Source: JBBIQZ01 sp037442065 (GTDB lineage: Bacteria > Patescibacteriota > CPR2_A > CG2-30-33-46). From it: a DNA stretch of 5,969 nt. A program made the translations under genes and the position numbers. Position 1 is the stretch's first letter. The number at the start of each line of letters is the position of its first letter. Positions 1 to 5,787 of the stretch are shown here, one piece after another. The notes beneath the pieces were generated by a model that did no database searches, was not told the origin of the DNA, and saw only the letters and a list, made by a program, of their open reading frames with translations. Location: assembly GCA_037442065.1 (NCBI GenBank), contig JBBIQZ010000044.1, positions 1 through 5,969 on the forward strand, given 5' to 3'.

Positions 1-106
1 AAAACGCGCGGTAGCTGCCTTTTGCGAGACCGACAAGCGGGAGTTCGGATTCGAAAGCTTGAGAATAAGCTAATTTTTAGATTTTTTGAGTCGCTTGCGC
101 TTTTGA

Positions 107-132
107 CTCCATCTTTTCTAGAAAAGATGGAG
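107..132. repeat. Perfect 26-base palindrome downstream of dnaJ
   Basis: The two 13-base halves (107-119 and 120-132) are exactly complementary, centred on TCTAGA. The palindrome lies 51 bases after the dnaJ stop codon. Neither strand has a T run after the stem, so it is not a classical terminator, but in RNA it would form a strong hairpin that could mark the operon's 3' end. Shorter inverted repeats on each side share bases with it (88-109 and 129-153). Confidence 0.7.
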
Positions 133-153
133 AAAATTTAGAAAACATTCTCC
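129..153 (-). terminator. Weak terminator candidate after dnaJ
   Basis: On the minus strand GGAGAA and TTCTCC (148-153 and 129-134) can pair and are followed by the T-rich ATCTTTTCT. The stem is only 6 bp, the loop is 13 bases, and it competes with the 26-base palindrome for positions 129-132. It is offered as the best visible 3' end for the operon, at low certainty. Confidence 0.25.
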
Positions 154-183
154 CTCTAAAGCGTGAGCTTCTTAATTAATCAG

Positions 184-1299
184 CTAAAACGGCCAAAAAC
201 CTTTTTTCTTTTCAACTTCTTTTAGCTTTAAAAAGAGTTCTTTTTGCTCACTTGAGAGCCTAGTTGGAGTTAAAATATTAACTTTAACCAATAAGTCGCC
301 CGAGCCTGAACCGTGTAGGTGTTTTACACCTTTTCCGACAATTTTAAATATCTTCCCGGCTTGGGTGCCTGCAGGGATTTTTAAATCAATTTTGCCATCT
401 AAGGTAGAAAGCCTTATATTCGTGCCTAAAGCGGCATCAGAAAAGCTTAAATCTACTTCTTTTATTAAATTATCTCCTTCTCGCTTAAAGACCGGATCGT
501 TTTTTACTATGATATTAATAAACAAATCGCCGGCGATTCCGCCTCTTGGCGCAGCTTCACCTTCACCCGAAAGCTTAATTACCGATCCTGTATCTACTCC
601 TCCTGGAATTTTTACCTTAAGTTTTTTAGATTTCCTAACTCGGCCTGAGCCTCCGCAAGAAGAACAAGGTTTTTCGGGGATTTTACCCTCTCCTTGGCAT
701 TTAGGGCAAATTATAACTTGGTTTATAACGCCTAAAATTGTCCTTTTTTGGGATTTAATTTGGCCGGTTCCCTGGCATTTGTCGCAATTTACCAATTTGC
801 TTCCCGAAGCCACGCCTGTTCCCTTACACTCACTGCAGGTATCTTTTTTGTAAACGTCAATAAACTTTTCAGTTCCAAAAGCTGCCTCTTTTAAGGTAAT
901 TTCAATAGTTGTTTCTAAATCAGCTCCTTTTGGCCGGCTTTGTTTTGCCTGATTTTGGCCGGTAAAAAACTGGTCGAAAATGTCAGAAAAGCCGCCGGAA
1001 AAGATGTCGGAAAAATCAAAACCCCCAGCCTGACCGGAATATCCCGAATAATCAAATCCTCCGGGGCCGCCTTGTCCTGAAAATCCAGCGTGACCAAATT
1101 GATCGTACTGAGCTCGTTTTTGAGAGTCAGACAAAACTTGATAAGCTTCGTTTACCTCTTTAAAACGCGCTTCATCACCACCGCCTTTATCCGGATGATA
1201 TTTATGGGCCAGCTTGCGATAGGCTTTTTTTATTTCATCTTGAGAGGCATTTTTAGAAACCCCCAAGACTTCATAATAATCTTTTTTATTTACTGCCAA
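184..1299 (-). CDS. dnaJ: Chaperone protein DnaJ (Hsp40, class A co-chaperone)
   Basis: Cytosolic co-chaperone that binds unfolded proteins, delivers them to DnaK and stimulates DnaK ATP hydrolysis. All class A domains are visible in the 371 residues. The J-domain is about residues 5-67, with HPD at 35-37. A Gly/Phe-rich linker spans about 70-115. Four zinc-binding CxxCxGxG repeats lie at 155-162, 172-179, 198-205 and 212-219 and would bind two zinc ions. Two C-terminal beta-sandwich client-binding domains follow. The length is close to that of E. coli DnaJ (about 376), so nothing is missing. The start codon is TTG at 1297-1299, chosen because AAGGAG (1309-1314) sits 9 bases upstream and no ATG lies near the conserved N-terminus. 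The loop after HPD is short (HPDKGGGDEARF), several residues shorter than in E. coli DnaJ. The stop is TAG. It is the last gene of the cluster and has its own likely promoter at 1327-1355. Confidence 0.97.
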   Translation of the reverse strand: MAVNKKDYYEVLGVSKNASQDEIKKAYRKLAHKYHPDKGGGDEARFKEVNEAYQVLSDSQKRAQYDQFGHAGFSGQGGPGGFDYSGYSGQAGGFDFSDIFSGGFSDIFDQFFTGQNQAKQSRPKGADLETTIEITLKEAAFGTEKFIDVYKKDTCSECKGTGVASGSKLVNCDKCQGTGQIKSQKRTILGVINQVIICPKCQGEGKIPEKPCSSCGGSGRVRKSKKLKVKIPGGVDTGSVIKLSGEGEAAPRGGIAGDLFINIIVKNDPVFKREGDNLIKEVDLSFSDAALGTNIRLSTLDGKIDLKIPAGTQAGKIFKIVGKGVKHLHGSGSGDLLVKVNILTPTRLSSEQKELFLKLKEVEKKKGFWPF

Positions 1300-1308
1300 C
1301 TTACACTT

Positions 1309-1314
1309 CTCCTT
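1309..1314 (-). promoter_or_regulatory. Ribosome binding site deciding the TTG start of dnaJ
   Basis: The minus strand reads AAGGAG, then 9 bases, then TTG (1297-1299). This strong Shine-Dalgarno motif supports the unusual TTG start. The only other nearby candidate, GTG inside the spacer, is followed at once by TAA. Confidence 0.8.
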
Positions 1315-1326
1315 TTATAAATATTG

Positions 1327-1355
1327 ATATTACTCTATTAAACTTAGATTTTCAA
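1327..1355 (-). promoter_or_regulatory. Internal sigma-70-type promoter for dnaJ
   Basis: The minus strand shows TTGAAA (1350-1355), a 17-base spacer and TAATAT (1327-1332). The predicted start is near 1318-1320, giving a leader of about 20 bases that carries the dnaJ ribosome binding site. The -35 box overlaps the TGA stop codon (1352-1354) of the upstream membrane J-protein. The -10 box is identical to that of the main hrcA promoter. No CIRCE operator is present here, so this promoter is probably not controlled by HrcA. AT-rich DNA yields chance -10 boxes, but the paired boxes at ideal spacing make this a fair candidate. Confidence 0.55.
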
Positions 1356-2221
1356 GAATCTTTAATCTGGCTTTTAAAGCCTATTTGCCTATTTAAAATC
1401 ACTCCTAAAGAAAAACCAAAAAATCCTCCCCAAAAAACAACCGGCATTGCAGTTAAAAACTGTACCAAAAACCCTAAAGCTATTCCGCAAACCATTCCTA
1501 AAAGACCTATCTCTGCTGCTTTTAGGCTTGCTTTTAAAATTTCAAACCGGCCGTTTAGGGTTTTAAGTTTTTCTACTCCTTCACTATCGCTACCAAAAGC
1601 TGCCCCCAAAAGTAAACCTAAAATTATGCCCGCTTCGGTAAGCCACTTTATTTTTAAAAAAGGTGAGATAAATAAAAATATCTTGCCTAAAAAATAAGAA
1701 AAAGATAAAGCATAAATAAAAATTCTAAGGAAGGAAAAAACTCTTTTTAAAAAAATAGATTCTAAAAACCCCTCCACTTTAAAATTTAAATCAATGCCTA
1801 AAAAAATTCCTAATAGCACTCCCCAAAATATTCCCGGATAAAAGAGAGTTACCTTAAAAGCTTGACCGCGGTTTAAAGAAAACAAAATAAATTCAAAAAT
1901 AAACCCGCCTAAAGCTCCGGCGAGAATCGTTAAAATAGCCCGGGAGATGGCGGCTAAATAATCAAAAGTGGTTGGCTCGGCATTTTGCTTTGACGATTTA
2001 GCTGTTTTGGGCTCGGCTGAATCTTTAAAATTTTGATCAAAATCAGCCTTTTTAAAAGAATCAATTAAAACCGCATAAGCTTCGTTTATTTCTTTAAAAC
2101 GGACCTCACTACCGCCGTCTTTATCAGGATGATATCTTCTGGCCAGCTCCCGGTATTTTTTCTTAATTTCTTCTAAAGAGGCGCTTTGGGAAACTCCCAA
2201 AACTTGATAGTAATTTTTCAT
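1352..2221 (-). CDS. Membrane-anchored J-domain protein (class C DnaJ paralogue), function unassigned
   Basis: A 289-residue protein with an N-terminal J-domain (about 2-63, HPD at 31-33), a polar Lys/Ser/Pro linker (about 64-86) and a hydrophobic remainder. I see about six possible membrane segments near residues 94-116, 124-144, 160-188, 195-211, 235-257 and 260-278, many with Gly-xxx-Gly spacing. It has no Gly/Phe region, zinc finger or DnaJ client-binding domain. By family knowledge an intact HPD motif should stimulate DnaK; by inference this protein brings DnaK to the inner face of the membrane. Its J-domain matches the neighbouring DnaJ at 42 of 62 positions by my count, suggesting duplication. 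ATG at 2219-2221 is preferred because MKNYYQVLG matches the usual J-domain start; an in-frame GTG at 2225-2227 would add two residues. There is no clear ribosome binding site. The stop is TGA. I do not recognise a named family for the membrane part. Confidence 0.9.
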   Translation of the reverse strand: MKNYYQVLGVSQSASLEEIKKKYRELARRYHPDKDGGSEVRFKEINEAYAVLIDSFKKADFDQNFKDSAEPKTAKSSKQNAEPTTFDYLAAISRAILTILAGALGGFIFEFILFSLNRGQAFKVTLFYPGIFWGVLLGIFLGIDLNFKVEGFLESIFLKRVFSFLRIFIYALSFSYFLGKIFLFISPFLKIKWLTEAGIILGLLLGAAFGSDSEGVEKLKTLNGRFEILKASLKAAEIGLLGMVCGIALGFLVQFLTAMPVVFWGGFFGFSLGVILNRQIGFKSQIKDS

Positions 2222-2244
2222 AATCACGAATAACCACTAAAGAA

Positions 2245-2253
2245 ATTATAGCA
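2245..2253 (-). promoter_or_regulatory. Extended -10 promoter for the membrane J-protein gene
   Basis: The minus strand reads TGCTATAAT, a perfect extended -10 box (TGnTATAAT). There is no recognisable -35 box, since that position is occupied by the GC-rich hairpin, but extended -10 promoters can work without one. The predicted start is an A near 2238, giving a leader of only about 17 bases before the ATG at 2221. No CIRCE is present, so expression from here would be independent of HrcA. Confidence 0.5.
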
Positions 2254-2276
2254 AAGGCCGCCTTCAAGCGGCCTTT
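2253..2276 (-). terminator. GC-rich hairpin after dnaK, likely partial terminator
   Basis: AAAGGCCGC (2253-2261) and GCGGCCTTT (2268-2276) form a perfect 9-bp stem with a 6-base loop, 9 bases after the dnaK stop codon. On the minus strand the run of T after the stem is short and broken, so termination there may be incomplete. On the plus strand a better T-rich tail follows, but no plus-strand gene leads into it. It could also stabilise the 3' end of the hrcA-grpE-dnaK message. Confidence 0.55.
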
Positions 2277-2285
2277 TGATCTTTT

Positions 2286-4217
2286 TTATTTTTTGTCGTC
2301 TTCCTTCTTATCTTCCTTAGATTCCTCTTTAACTTCTTCGTACTGCGCTTCGGTTGGACCTCCATCAGACGGGGCTTCGCCTTCTGTTTTCTGCTCGGTA
2401 CCTGTTTGTCCGTTTGCTTGCCCGCCTTGATACATTGAGGCGCCGATTTTTTGCAAAGTAGTATTTAACTCGTCGGTAGTTTTTTTAATCTTATCTACAT
2501 CATCACCGTCTTTAGCGCTTTTTAAGTCATTTATTTTATCTTCTACTTCTTTGATATCTTCTGGTTTTGCTTTGTCTCCGGCCTCTTTTATGGTTTTCTC
2601 CGCTAAATAAATGGCTTGCTCGGCATTATTTTTTACTTCAATTGATTCTTTTTTCTTTTTATCTTCGTCGGCATGAAGTTCGGCTTCTTTTTTTGCTTTT
2701 TCTATCTCGTCTTCCGACAAACCGGAAGCGCCTTGAATGGTAATTTTTTGCTCGCGGTTAGTGGCCTTGTCTTTTGCCGAGACATTTAAAATTCCGTTGG
2801 CATCAATATCAAAGGTTACTTCAATTTGAGGAATGCCCCGCGGAGCCGGCGGAATCCCGTCTAGAATAAATCTGCCTAGAGATTTATTGTCGGCCGCCAT
2901 TTCTCGCTCACCTTGCAAAACGTGGATTTCTACGGAAGTTTGGTTATCGGCTGCGGTTGAAAAAGTTTGTGATTTGGAAGTTGGAATGGTGGTATTTCTT
3001 TCAATCAAAGGAGTTCTAACACCGCCTAAAGTTTCCAAACCCAAAGTTAAAGGGGTAACATCCAAAAGTAAAACATCTTTTACTTCGCCGCCCAAAACTC
3101 CAGCTTGGATAGCGGCCCCAATGGCTACAACTTCATCGGGATTTACTCCCTTTAAAGGCTCTTTGCCAAAAATTTCTTTTACTTTTTCTTGAACCTTGGG
3201 CATTCGAGTCATCCCACCGACCAAAATTACTTCGTTTATCTTGGAAGCGTCTAGGCCGGAATCTTTTAAAGCTTTTTTGCAGGGTTCTTCGGTTTTTTTT
3301 ATCAAATCTTCGGTTAATTGTTCTAATTTTGATCTGGTTAAAGTTAAGTTTAAATGTTTGGCGCCAGAAGAATCAGCAGTAATGAAGGGAAGATTTATGT
3401 CAGTTTCCATGGTTGTTGAAAGCTCAGACTTTGCTTTCTCGGCCGCCTCTTTAAGTCTTTGTAGAGCCAGTTTATCCTCTTTTAAATCAATACCTTCCTG
3501 TTTTTTAAATTCTTCTATTAACCATTCAATTATCCTTTGGTCAAAATCATCACCGCCTAAATGGGTATCGCCATTAGTAGATTTAACTTCAAAAACGCCA
3601 TCTCCAAGCTCAAGGATAGAAATATCGAAAGTTCCACCTCCCAAATCAAACACAGCAATTTTTTCATCTTTCTTTTTATCTAAACCATAAGCTAAAGCAG
3701 CGGCAGTCGGTTCATTTATAATTCTTTTCACTTCAAACCCAGCAATCTTTCCGGCATCTTTGGTGGCTTGTCTTTGAGAATCATTAAAGTAAGCCGGGAC
3801 AGTAATTACAGCCTCACTAACCGAACCTCCTAAATAAGCTTCGGCGTCAGCTTTTAATTTCTGCAAAACCATAGCCGAAATCTCTGCCGGGCTTTCGGAT
3901 TTATCCTGCATTTTAATTTTAACATCGCCATTTGGGCCTTCCTCGGTATGGTAAGAAAGGGTTTTTAATTCTTCTTTTATTTCAGAGTATTTTCTACCGA
4001 TAAGACGCTTTGCTGAATAAATAGTATTATCTGGATTAGTAACTGCTTGCCTTTTTGCTAACAAGCCAACCAACCTTTCATTTTTCTTAGTAACGGCCAC
4101 AACAGAAGGCGTAGTTCGCTGCCCTTCTACGTTTGGAATAACCGTTGGCTCTCCGCCTTCCATAACAGCCATACATGAATTCGTTGTTCCTAAGTCAATT
4201 CCTATAATTTTTCCCAT
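2286..4217 (-). CDS. dnaK: Chaperone protein DnaK (Hsp70)
   Basis: ATP-dependent Hsp70 chaperone that binds exposed hydrophobic peptides, working with DnaJ and GrpE in the cytosol. The 643 residues are full length. The nucleotide-binding domain is about 1-380, with phosphate-binding loops IDLGTTNS (7-14) and VFDLGGGTFDIS (189-200), the third Hsp70 signature ILVGGMTRMPKVQE (331-344), catalytic-site Lys70 and Thr218 in GDTHLGG. The conserved interdomain linker VLLLDVTPL is at 382-390. A beta-sandwich peptide-binding domain and a helical lid follow, ending in a Gly/Gln-rich stretch and an acidic-basic tail (EEVKEESKED...). Subdomain IB is of the longer E. coli-like type (about residues 75-115), not the shorter Bacillus-like type. 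The ATG start is fixed by a strong ribosome binding site 7 bases upstream. The stop is TAA. A 197-base spacer separates it from grpE. Confidence 0.99.
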   Translation of the reverse strand: MGKIIGIDLGTTNSCMAVMEGGEPTVIPNVEGQRTTPSVVAVTKKNERLVGLLAKRQAVTNPDNTIYSAKRLIGRKYSEIKEELKTLSYHTEEGPNGDVKIKMQDKSESPAEISAMVLQKLKADAEAYLGGSVSEAVITVPAYFNDSQRQATKDAGKIAGFEVKRIINEPTAAALAYGLDKKKDEKIAVFDLGGGTFDISILELGDGVFEVKSTNGDTHLGGDDFDQRIIEWLIEEFKKQEGIDLKEDKLALQRLKEAAEKAKSELSTTMETDINLPFITADSSGAKHLNLTLTRSKLEQLTEDLIKKTEEPCKKALKDSGLDASKINEVILVGGMTRMPKVQEKVKEIFGKEPLKGVNPDEVVAIGAAIQAGVLGGEVKDVLLLDVTPLTLGLETLGGVRTPLIERNTTIPTSKSQTFSTAADNQTSVEIHVLQGEREMAADNKSLGRFILDGIPPAPRGIPQIEVTFDIDANGILNVSAKDKATNREQKITIQGASGLSEDEIEKAKKEAELHADEDKKKKESIEVKNNAEQAIYLAEKTIKEAGDKAKPEDIKEVEDKINDLKSAKDGDDVDKIKKTTDELNTTLQKIGASMYQGGQANGQTGTEQKTEGEAPSDGGPTEAQYEEVKEESKEDKKEDDKK

Positions 4218-4224
4218 AATGTTG

Positions 4225-4230
4225 CTCCTT
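4225..4230 (-). promoter_or_regulatory. Strong ribosome binding site of dnaK
   Basis: The minus strand carries AAGGAG preceded by an A run, 7 bases before the dnaK ATG (4215-4217). It is the strongest such site in the operon, which fits high DnaK demand. Confidence 0.85.
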
Positions 4231-4303
4231 TTTAGTTCGATTTACTATTTATTAATTTTTATTTATTTTTAGATTACTTATTGCTTTTCCTTGAATTAAA
4301 ATC

Positions 4304-4329
4304 CTAATTTCTAATATCTAATTTCTAAT
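4304..4329. repeat. Tandem heptamer repeat (CTAATTT-like) between grpE and dnaK
   Basis: Plus-strand units CTAATTT, CTAATAT, CTAATTT and CTAAT follow each other with an exact 7-base period. Related inverted units recur at 4391-4410. The repeat lies in the only long spacer of the operon. Its function is unknown. Confidence 0.75.
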
Positions 4330-4411
4330 CAATGCCCAATATTCCAATATCTAATTTTTAGTTCATTTGGTAATTGGGATTTTATTAGGTCAATTAGAAA
4401 TTAGAAATTGG
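4311..4411. repeat. Imperfect inverted repeat spanning the grpE-dnaK spacer
   Basis: The arm at 4311-4329 pairs with 4393-4411, including a perfect 12-base core (4318-4329 with 4393-4404) and one clear mismatch further out. Inside it, CCCAAT (4335-4340) pairs with ATTGGG (4373-4378) and CCAA pairs with TTGG. The right arm begins 3 bases after the grpE stop codon. In the message it could fold into a long interrupted hairpin, perhaps a processing or stability element. It might instead be a dispersed intergenic repeat. I see no convincing dnaK promoter in this spacer. Confidence 0.6.
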
Positions 4412-4414
4412 TCA

Positions 4415-4975
4415 TTACTTCTTGCATACTTTTACTTTAGCTGGCTTTATAACTTTTCCTTTTAATTTATAGCCGGCTTCTATTTCTTCAATAACTTCAC
4501 CGTCTTTATGTTTACGCGATTCTTCAAAGCAAACAACCTCGCAAACATTAGGATCTGCTTCCTTGCCTAAAATATCTATTTTTTCCAATCCTTCGCTTTT
4601 TAAAATATCTTCTAATTGTTTTTCAACTTGCTTTATTCCTTTTACCCAATCGTCTTCTTCTTTTTCTTTGGGAATATGAATAAAGGCCCTTCTAAAATTG
4701 TCTAAAACCGGTAATAGCTTTGATATTAAATCGGCATTGGCGAAAGCCGCTAAATCAGTGATGTCGTTCTCAACTCTTCTTTTTAAATTTACATAATCTG
4801 CTTGGGCTCTTTTCCAGCCGTCTAAATGTTCTTGAGCAGACTTTTTGGCAATTTCTAATTCTTTTTCAAGCTTTTCCAATCCGCTTTTAACCTCTGCTTT
4901 GGATAATTCTTCATCCTTTAGATGGTCTTGGTGGTCATTTTGACCTTCTTTATTTTGCTTTTCATCTTTATGCAT
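4415..4975 (-). CDS. grpE: Nucleotide exchange factor GrpE
   Basis: Dimeric co-chaperone that opens the DnaK nucleotide-binding domain to release ADP; in many bacteria it also acts as a thermosensor. The 186 residues are typical for the family. A charged, disordered N-terminal tail (about 1-30) is followed by a long coiled-coil helix (about 33-75) containing RAQADYVNLKRR (56-67), the short-helix motif KLLPVLDNFRRA (86-97), and a C-terminal beta domain (about 137-184) with ADPNVCEVV and EIEAGYKLKGKVIKPAKVKV. The usual His of the 'HEAV' motif is Cys here (C145), a minor change. The ATG start is fixed by AGGAG five bases upstream. The stop is TAA. It lies 8 bases after hrcA, so the two are almost certainly cotranscribed and possibly translationally coupled. 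Confidence 0.97.
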   Translation of the reverse strand: MHKDEKQNKEGQNDHQDHLKDEELSKAEVKSGLEKLEKELEIAKKSAQEHLDGWKRAQADYVNLKRRVENDITDLAAFANADLISKLLPVLDNFRRAFIHIPKEKEEDDWVKGIKQVEKQLEDILKSEGLEKIDILGKEADPNVCEVVCFEESRKHKDGEVIEEIEAGYKLKGKVIKPAKVKVCKK

Positions 4976-4980
4976 TTAAA

Positions 4981-4985
4981 CTCCT
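4981..4985 (-). promoter_or_regulatory. grpE ribosome binding site overlapping the hrcA stop codon
   Basis: The minus strand reads TAGGAG, where TAG (4984-4986) is the hrcA stop and AGGAG (4981-4985) is the grpE ribosome binding site, 5 bases before ATG. Ribosomes finishing hrcA would stop on the grpE site, which suggests translational coupling. Confidence 0.8.
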
Positions 4986-5706
4986 AAAATTCCTTTAATG
5001 TTGAGGTAACAAAATCTAAAAGGGAAAGGTTTGTATCATAATTCATTCTTGTGGGCCCAACTAAACCTAAAACTCCTTGGCTATCTTTATATTGGTAAGG
5101 TGAAACAATCATTGAACAACTAGCCTTTTTTAAAAACGGGTTTTCTTGACCAATGTAGATAATTTCGCTTTCTATTTGAGGAAGTTCTTTTAAAAACTCC
5201 TCTAAGTTATCAATTAAATCGGCGAAACTTAAAGCAATTAACCTGTCCTCAAATTCTGGCTGGCGTAAAATATTAGCAATGCCGTAATGATAAACCTCTG
5301 ACGAAGGAAGGGTAGCCAAAGCTGCTTGAGAAGATAACTGGGATAAAAGATTAGCTGCCATTTTTAAAGTTTGCTCGATATCAGAAAAAGCAGAAAGTTT
5401 CTTTTTTAAGGCTTTTTGTTCTCTTTGGGAAGGAAGAGTTCTTTCTCTTTCTAAAGCAGGGGTTTCCGGATCAATAAAAGATGAGACAAACCAGCGGTAA
5501 CCTTTATCGGTAGGAACTCGGCCGGCAGAAGTGTGAGGCTGATGAATGTAGCCTTCTTTCTCAAGGTGAGCCATATCCAGCCTTACTGTTGCGGGACTTA
5601 ATCTCAAACCATATTTGGAAACAACTGCATTTGAACCAACTGGAAAAGAAGTATCTACATACTCTTTAATGATAATTTCTAAGATTTTAGCTTGCCGGTC
5701 GTTCAT
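4984..5706 (-). CDS. hrcA: Heat-inducible transcription repressor HrcA, internally shortened
   Basis: DNA-binding repressor of chaperone operons that acts on CIRCE. The N-terminal winged-helix domain (about 1-75) is clear, with LSPATVRLDMAHLEKEGY (36-53) and HTSAGRVPTDKGYRW (58-72). The C-terminal end is also intact, with VLGLVGPTRMNY (212-223) then SLLDFVTSTL. The whole protein is only 240 residues against about 340 in Bacillus. Comparison with the Bacillus protein from memory places the loss in the middle: after about residue 140 the sequence jumps to NILRQPEF (145-152), the counterpart of a segment normally about 100 residues further on. This removes the region expected to hold the inserted dimerisation domain and part of the GAF-like domain. 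There is no frameshift or internal stop, so it is probably a functional compact form. The ATG start is 10 bases after CIRCE; no ribosome binding site is visible. Confidence 0.95.
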   Translation of the reverse strand: MNDRQAKILEIIIKEYVDTSFPVGSNAVVSKYGLRLSPATVRLDMAHLEKEGYIHQPHTSAGRVPTDKGYRWFVSSFIDPETPALERERTLPSQREQKALKKKLSAFSDIEQTLKMAANLLSQLSSQAALATLPSSEVYHYGIANILRQPEFEDRLIALSFADLIDNLEEFLKELPQIESEIIYIGQENPFLKKASCSMIVSPYQYKDSQGVLGLVGPTRMNYDTNLSLLDFVTSTLKEF

Positions 5707-5716
5707 TGTTGTATCA

Positions 5717-5743
5717 TTAGCACTCTAATGATGGGAGTGCTAA
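5717..5743. promoter_or_regulatory. CIRCE operator (HrcA binding site)
   Basis: TTAGCACTC (5717-5725), a 9-base spacer and GAGTGCTAA (5735-5743) match the CIRCE consensus exactly. It sits 10 bases upstream of the hrcA start and covers the predicted transcription start (about 5741). HrcA bound here should therefore block initiation and autoregulate the operon. Transcribed, it would also form a hairpin at the very 5' end of the message. Confidence 0.98.
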
Positions 5744-5747
5744 AAAA

Positions 5748-5776
5748 ATATTAACAAATAAAAAAAGCTCTGTCAA
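5748..5776 (-). promoter_or_regulatory. Main sigma-70-type promoter of the hrcA operon
   Basis: The minus strand has a perfect TTGACA -35 box (5771-5776), an ideal 17-base spacer and TAATAT as -10 (5748-5753). The predicted start is A at 5741, inside the CIRCE operator. A vegetative promoter under a repressor fits heat-shock control by derepression rather than by an alternative sigma factor. Confidence 0.88.
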
Positions 5777-5787
5777 GAATAATTTCT

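Noticed and set aside
1..60. tRNA-like stretch (GAGTTCGGATTCGAA near 41-55)
   Set aside because: The T-loop-like motif has no pairing T-stem and no acceptor, D or anticodon arms could be placed.
1..141. Plus-strand frame open from the left edge to TAG at 139-141 (46 residues)
   Set aside because: It runs through the 26-base palindrome, has no visible domain, and its start lies outside the window; it cannot be distinguished from chance.
365..853. Plus-strand open frame of 162 codons opposite dnaJ
   Set aside because: It lies entirely antisense to the zinc-finger and client-binding regions of a clearly real dnaJ and shows no recognisable domain.
1352..1354. Recoding of TGA (glycine code of some candidate phyla)
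   Set aside because: TGA is a plausible true stop here and no other gene contains in-frame TGA, so the standard code explains all frames.
2222..2227. GTG start at 2225-2227 for the membrane J-protein
   Set aside because: It adds only Met-Ile before MKNYYQVLG, with no supporting ribosome binding site; the ATG at 2221 matches the usual J-domain start better, though GTG cannot be excluded.
2833..3690. Two plus-strand open frames (119 and 164 codons) opposite dnaK
   Set aside because: They mirror conserved dnaK codons; Ser/Pro-rich composition is typical of antisense shadows.
4218..4414. Separate promoter for dnaK in the grpE-dnaK spacer
   Set aside because: TTGACC (4388-4393) has no -10 box at proper spacing; other A/T-rich hexamers lack partners.
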